A stretch of 64,000 nucleotides of DNA from JAFMKE01 sp037624485. Its GTDB lineage: Bacteria; Bacteroidota; Bacteroidia; Chitinophagales; UBA8649. This document shows positions 61,900 to 64,000 of this stretch, one piece after another; within the stretch, counting starts at the first letter, position 1; each line of letters opens with the position of its first letter. The notes below the pieces were generated by a model that saw nothing but the letters and a program-made list of their open reading frames with translations, was not told where the DNA came from and did no database searches. The DNA lies in contig JASJJC010000024.1 in assembly GCA_037624485.1 (NCBI GenBank), positions 17,702 through 81,701 on the forward strand. Reading direction: 5' to 3'. The position numbers were made by a program, and so were the translations under genes.

Positions 61900-62943
61900 C
61901 TAATTTCCAAGAATTCGCTTCCACAAAAAAATCATCATTTCCTTGGCTTGATCTTTTTCAGGGCCACCTAAAGTTCCTCGTAGAATATATCCATCCGTCT
62001 CATTGTAATCCAAGACAAAACGAAAAGGAAAATCGCTCTCTTCATCACCTTTTCCATAAAATGTACCGAAGCGGAGATCGTTATATTGCAATTGATTGCC
62101 AATTGGCATTACGGAATAATAGTCCTTGCTGAATTTTCTCAACTCTAGAATCGTTGGATCATCATTAAGTCCTTCGATAATATCATGATTTTTTTCAATT
62201 CGAACAAACTCAATTTCTTTGCTGTCGAACCAGGAATAAAGGGCTGTGTAAAAAGCATCTTCATTTTCTAACATACAGCTCCATAACACATTATTTAAGA
62301 TGGATGGATTGGTTATGTAACGATCTACTTGCATGTTTTGAGCCTGCATAGCCTGTTCAAACTTTGCATTGATAAGTTGTTTATTGACAACTGTGAATAA
62401 GAGGTAACTTGAACTTAAACCAATACCCAAATATGTCCAAAATCTACGTTTTTGTGAATCTCTATTAAATCTTGAGGCAATAATCAAACAAATCAAAAAT
62501 GGGATAGTATAAAATGGATCAGCGACAGATATAGTTGCCCAAGCAATTCTGGTTTCAGAAAATGGAGCAAACAGCTCAGTACCATACATGGTAAAACAAT
62601 CCAATATAGGATGGGTAAACAGCCCCCAAAAGAAGAGCCATTGCCATTGTCTCAGGCTCGCTTGAGGACGAGTATTTTTTATCCGCTGGTCTAAATACCC
62701 GTATAGCAAATGCACCAAATACCCTAGCAATAAGGCACCAAAAATACTAAATGTTAGGGAGTGACTTATTCCACGGTGAAAGGAAATATTATCAACACTA
62801 CTTAGAAAAAAGCTCCCGAGTACGTCCAAATCAGGTATAGTTCCAGCCAGAGCACCCCAGAGCATGGCTCGGTTACCAATTTTCTTCCCAAGCACAGCCT
62901 CCCCTGCCGCAGCGCCTAATATTATTTGTGTTATTGAGTCCAT
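61900..62943 (-). CDS. YdjM-type membrane-bound metal-dependent hydrolase (DUF457)
   Basis: A 347-residue inner-membrane protein. The N-terminal part matches the YdjM/DUF457 family: 'MDSITQIILGAAAGEAVLG', 'GTIPDLDVLG' and 'SFHRGISHSL' (the HRGxSHS metal-binding motif), then 'THPILDCFTMYGTELFAPFS'. Four to five transmembrane segments occupy about 1-190; the C-terminal 150 residues are soluble. In E. coli ydjM is a LexA-regulated gene of unknown role; here no LexA-like box was seen. Related proteins act on phospholipids in some bacteria, but no substrate can be assigned. Confidence 0.9.
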   Translation of the reverse strand: MDSITQIILGAAAGEAVLGKKIGNRAMLWGALAGTIPDLDVLGSFFLSSVDNISFHRGISHSLTFSIFGALLLGYLVHLLYGYLDQRIKNTRPQASLRQWQWLFFWGLFTHPILDCFTMYGTELFAPFSETRIAWATISVADPFYTIPFLICLIIASRFNRDSQKRRFWTYLGIGLSSSYLLFTVVNKQLINAKFEQAMQAQNMQVDRYITNPSILNNVLWSCMLENEDAFYTALYSWFDSKEIEFVRIEKNHDIIEGLNDDPTILELRKFSKDYYSVMPIGNQLQYNDLRFGTFYGKGDEESDFPFRFVLDYNETDGYILRGTLGGPEKDQAKEMMIFLWKRILGN

Positions 62944-63063
62944 TTCGAGATTGTAAAGCTACAACAAGTTTGATCAGATGATTAGTCTTAAGGAAGCAAA
63001 ATGTCAATAAATTCAGAAACATTAACCCTGGTGAAAATGTATGAGGTTTAATCAAACAGCAAG

Positions 63064-64000
63064 CTATCTGATTAAGGTTACATTTCCAGTAATGGTTTGT
63101 GATGAGGCTTGACCATCAAAAGTAAAGTGTACATAAAATAAATAAACATCCAATGGTTGAGCCTTTCCTAAAAATGTACCGTCCCAGTATGCCAAAGGGT
63201 CCTCAGTTTCAAATAATAACTCACCCCAGCGATTATATATTCCAAAAGTGAACTGAGATAAATCATATTCACAAATTCTTATCGGGCTAAACTTATCATT
63301 GACATTATCTCCATTCGGACTAAATCCGTTGGGAAGAATAACCTCACAATCGTTGATGCAATCAATAAATTGGATACGAATGGTATCTGAAACAACACAA
63401 CCATTTTGTTGTGTAAGCTGAACAGAATAATCACCTGTATTTTGAGCAATATACAAGGGAGACAGACTGCCATCTTCCCATTCTACACTCAAGGCATTGT
63501 AACTCGAAACATCAATAATGAACTCATCATCCTGCTCACATACAATAGTATCTGCAATTGGATTTACTATTGAACTAGGCTGAACTTCTGTAAGTTCTAC
63601 TAAAAAAGTACTATCACAACCTGAAATTGAAGTTAAAACTACCTGATATATTCCAGGCCCATCCACCATAGAATCTCCCGGCAACTTATAAGTTTGATCT
63701 GCACAGATAGTGTCTATAATGTTTGTCAAATAACTTAGATGGGTAGTAATCCTATTGTATATACTGTCACAGCCCAGTGAAGATAATACCGTATCCATTA
63801 CTGATCCTGCCTGATTTGGATCTATCGTACATAAATTACTTACGCTAAATGTAGTATCGATAAAGCTCGTAATCGTTGAATTGTAAATGCTGTCGCAACC
63901 TAAAACAGAAAATACCGTATCCAGTAATACGAATGCTTGACTTGGGTCAAGTGTACAAAGGTTTGTTGAGTTAAATGTAGTATCAACAAAAGTCGTAATC
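63064..64000 (-). CDS. CHU_C surface protein with tandem repeats (5' end outside window)
   Basis: The frame is open to the right edge of the window; an ATG at 63798 lies inside a repeat and is not the real start. The visible 312 residues begin with two 42-residue repeats ('NLCTLDPSQA', 'LGCDSIYNSTI'), pass into a diverged third unit ('DTICADQTYKLPGD', 'ISGCDSTFLVELTEV'), then an Ig-like module ('VCEQDDEFIIDVSSYNALSVEW') and a CHU_C domain ('LPNGFSPNGDNVNDKFSP' to 'TGNVTLIR'). It is likely a large T9SS-exported adhesin. Repeat number and total length cannot be known from this window. Confidence 0.85.
   Translation of the reverse strand, partial: ITTFVDTTFNSTNLCTLDPSQAFVLLDTVFSVLGCDSIYNSTITSFIDTTFSVSNLCTIDPNQAGSVMDTVLSSLGCDSIYNRITTHLSYLTNIIDTICADQTYKLPGDSMVDGPGIYQVVLTSISGCDSTFLVELTEVQPSSIVNPIADTIVCEQDDEFIIDVSSYNALSVEWEDGSLSPLYIAQNTGDYSVQLTQQNGCVVSDTIRIQFIDCINDCEVILPNGFSPNGDNVNDKFSPIRICEYDLSQFTFGIYNRWGELLFETEDPLAYWDGTFLGKAQPLDVYLFYVHFTFDGQASSQTITGNVTLIR
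63700..64000 (-). repeat. 126-bp tandem coding repeats of the edge adhesin
   Basis: 'DTVxSxLGCDSIYN' recurs with a period of 42 codons (unit starts at 63921 and 63795 on the minus strand), and the preceding half-unit 'FVDTTFNSTNLCTLDPSQA' matches 'FIDTTFSVSNLCTIDPNQA' in the next. DNA similarity between the units is high, implying recent duplication, and the array continues beyond the window. Confidence 0.8.

Noticed and set aside
63064..63798. Edge adhesin starting at the ATG at 63798
   Set aside because: The frame stays open to the window edge and the ATG falls inside a 42-residue repeat, so the gene begins outside the window.

Overview
The window is AT-rich DNA from a member of the Bacteroidota, probably a gliding, polysaccharide-degrading lineage of the Flavobacteriia/Saprospiria type; I cannot place it more finely. 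The evidence is a type IX secretion 'YPNP'-type sorting domain on three large exported proteins, the gliding-motility-associated C-terminal domain (CHU_C, 'FSPNxDGxND') on three more, many Cys-lipoproteins, a carbamoyl-phosphate synthase large chain without the C-terminal regulatory domain, and a perfect TAnnTTTG -7 element in front of carB.

Region 1 (1-23 kb) is mostly core genome. It holds the end of a BamA/TamA outer-membrane assembly protein, ruvB, a bestrophin-like channel, a fused formiminotransferase-cyclodeaminase, a VWA/AAA+ chaperone-like pair, a DEAD-box helicase, a nitroreductase, an inactive-looking M61/M1-like peptidase, a SpoIIE-type phosphatase, an orphan DppC-like permease with a family 2 glycosyltransferase, carB, a secreted M14 carboxypeptidase and a SET-domain protein.

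Region 2 (23-36 kb) has two accessory operons. The plus-strand operon is CotH kinase with lamin-tail domain, small lipoprotein, VTC-type polyphosphate polymerase domain, DUF4956 membrane protein and DUF2490 outer-membrane protein. The minus-strand operon is a DUF1549-like lipoprotein, a second small lipoprotein, a Tat-exported DUF1501 protein, a c-type-cytochrome-like lipoprotein, a short lipoprotein and a 1166-residue CUB/CHU_C surface protein. Two lipoprotein genes there lack any ATG/GTG/TTG in front of their signal peptides.

Region 3 (35.7-41.5 kb) holds a START-like protein, an SDR, a sulfotransferase, a DUF1214 protein, an epimerase-like NAD-binding protein and a metallo-beta-lactamase-fold hydrolase. 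A perfect 16-bp hairpin closes it.

Region 4 (41.6-60.2 kb) is the most interesting part: a beta-1,3/1,6-glucan (laminarin-like) utilisation locus with no SusC/SusD pair in view. In transcription order on the minus strand it encodes a TIM-barrel glycosidase fused to a large predicted outer-membrane beta-barrel, a glycan-binding-type lipoprotein, a GH16 lipoprotein, a large cytoplasmic phosphorylase-like enzyme (GH94/GH149/GH161 type), a GH17 lipoprotein, a GH30 lipoprotein and a GPH-type sugar symporter. Just downstream is a secreted blue-copper protein with carbohydrate-binding-like repeats. A divergent regulator with a broken Nudix box (NrtR/AraR-like) and a BadF-type sugar kinase lie on the other side. 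The intergenic space holds a promoter overlapped by a palindrome. The proposed flow is surface or periplasmic cleavage by GH16/GH17/GH30, entry through the barrel-fused enzyme, inner-membrane uptake by the symporter and cytosolic phosphorolysis to glucose 1-phosphate.

Region 5 (60.2-64 kb) holds two CHU_C surface proteins, one running off the window with 42-residue tandem repeats, and a YdjM-type membrane protein. I saw no tRNA, rRNA, CRISPR array, insertion sequence or phage gene.
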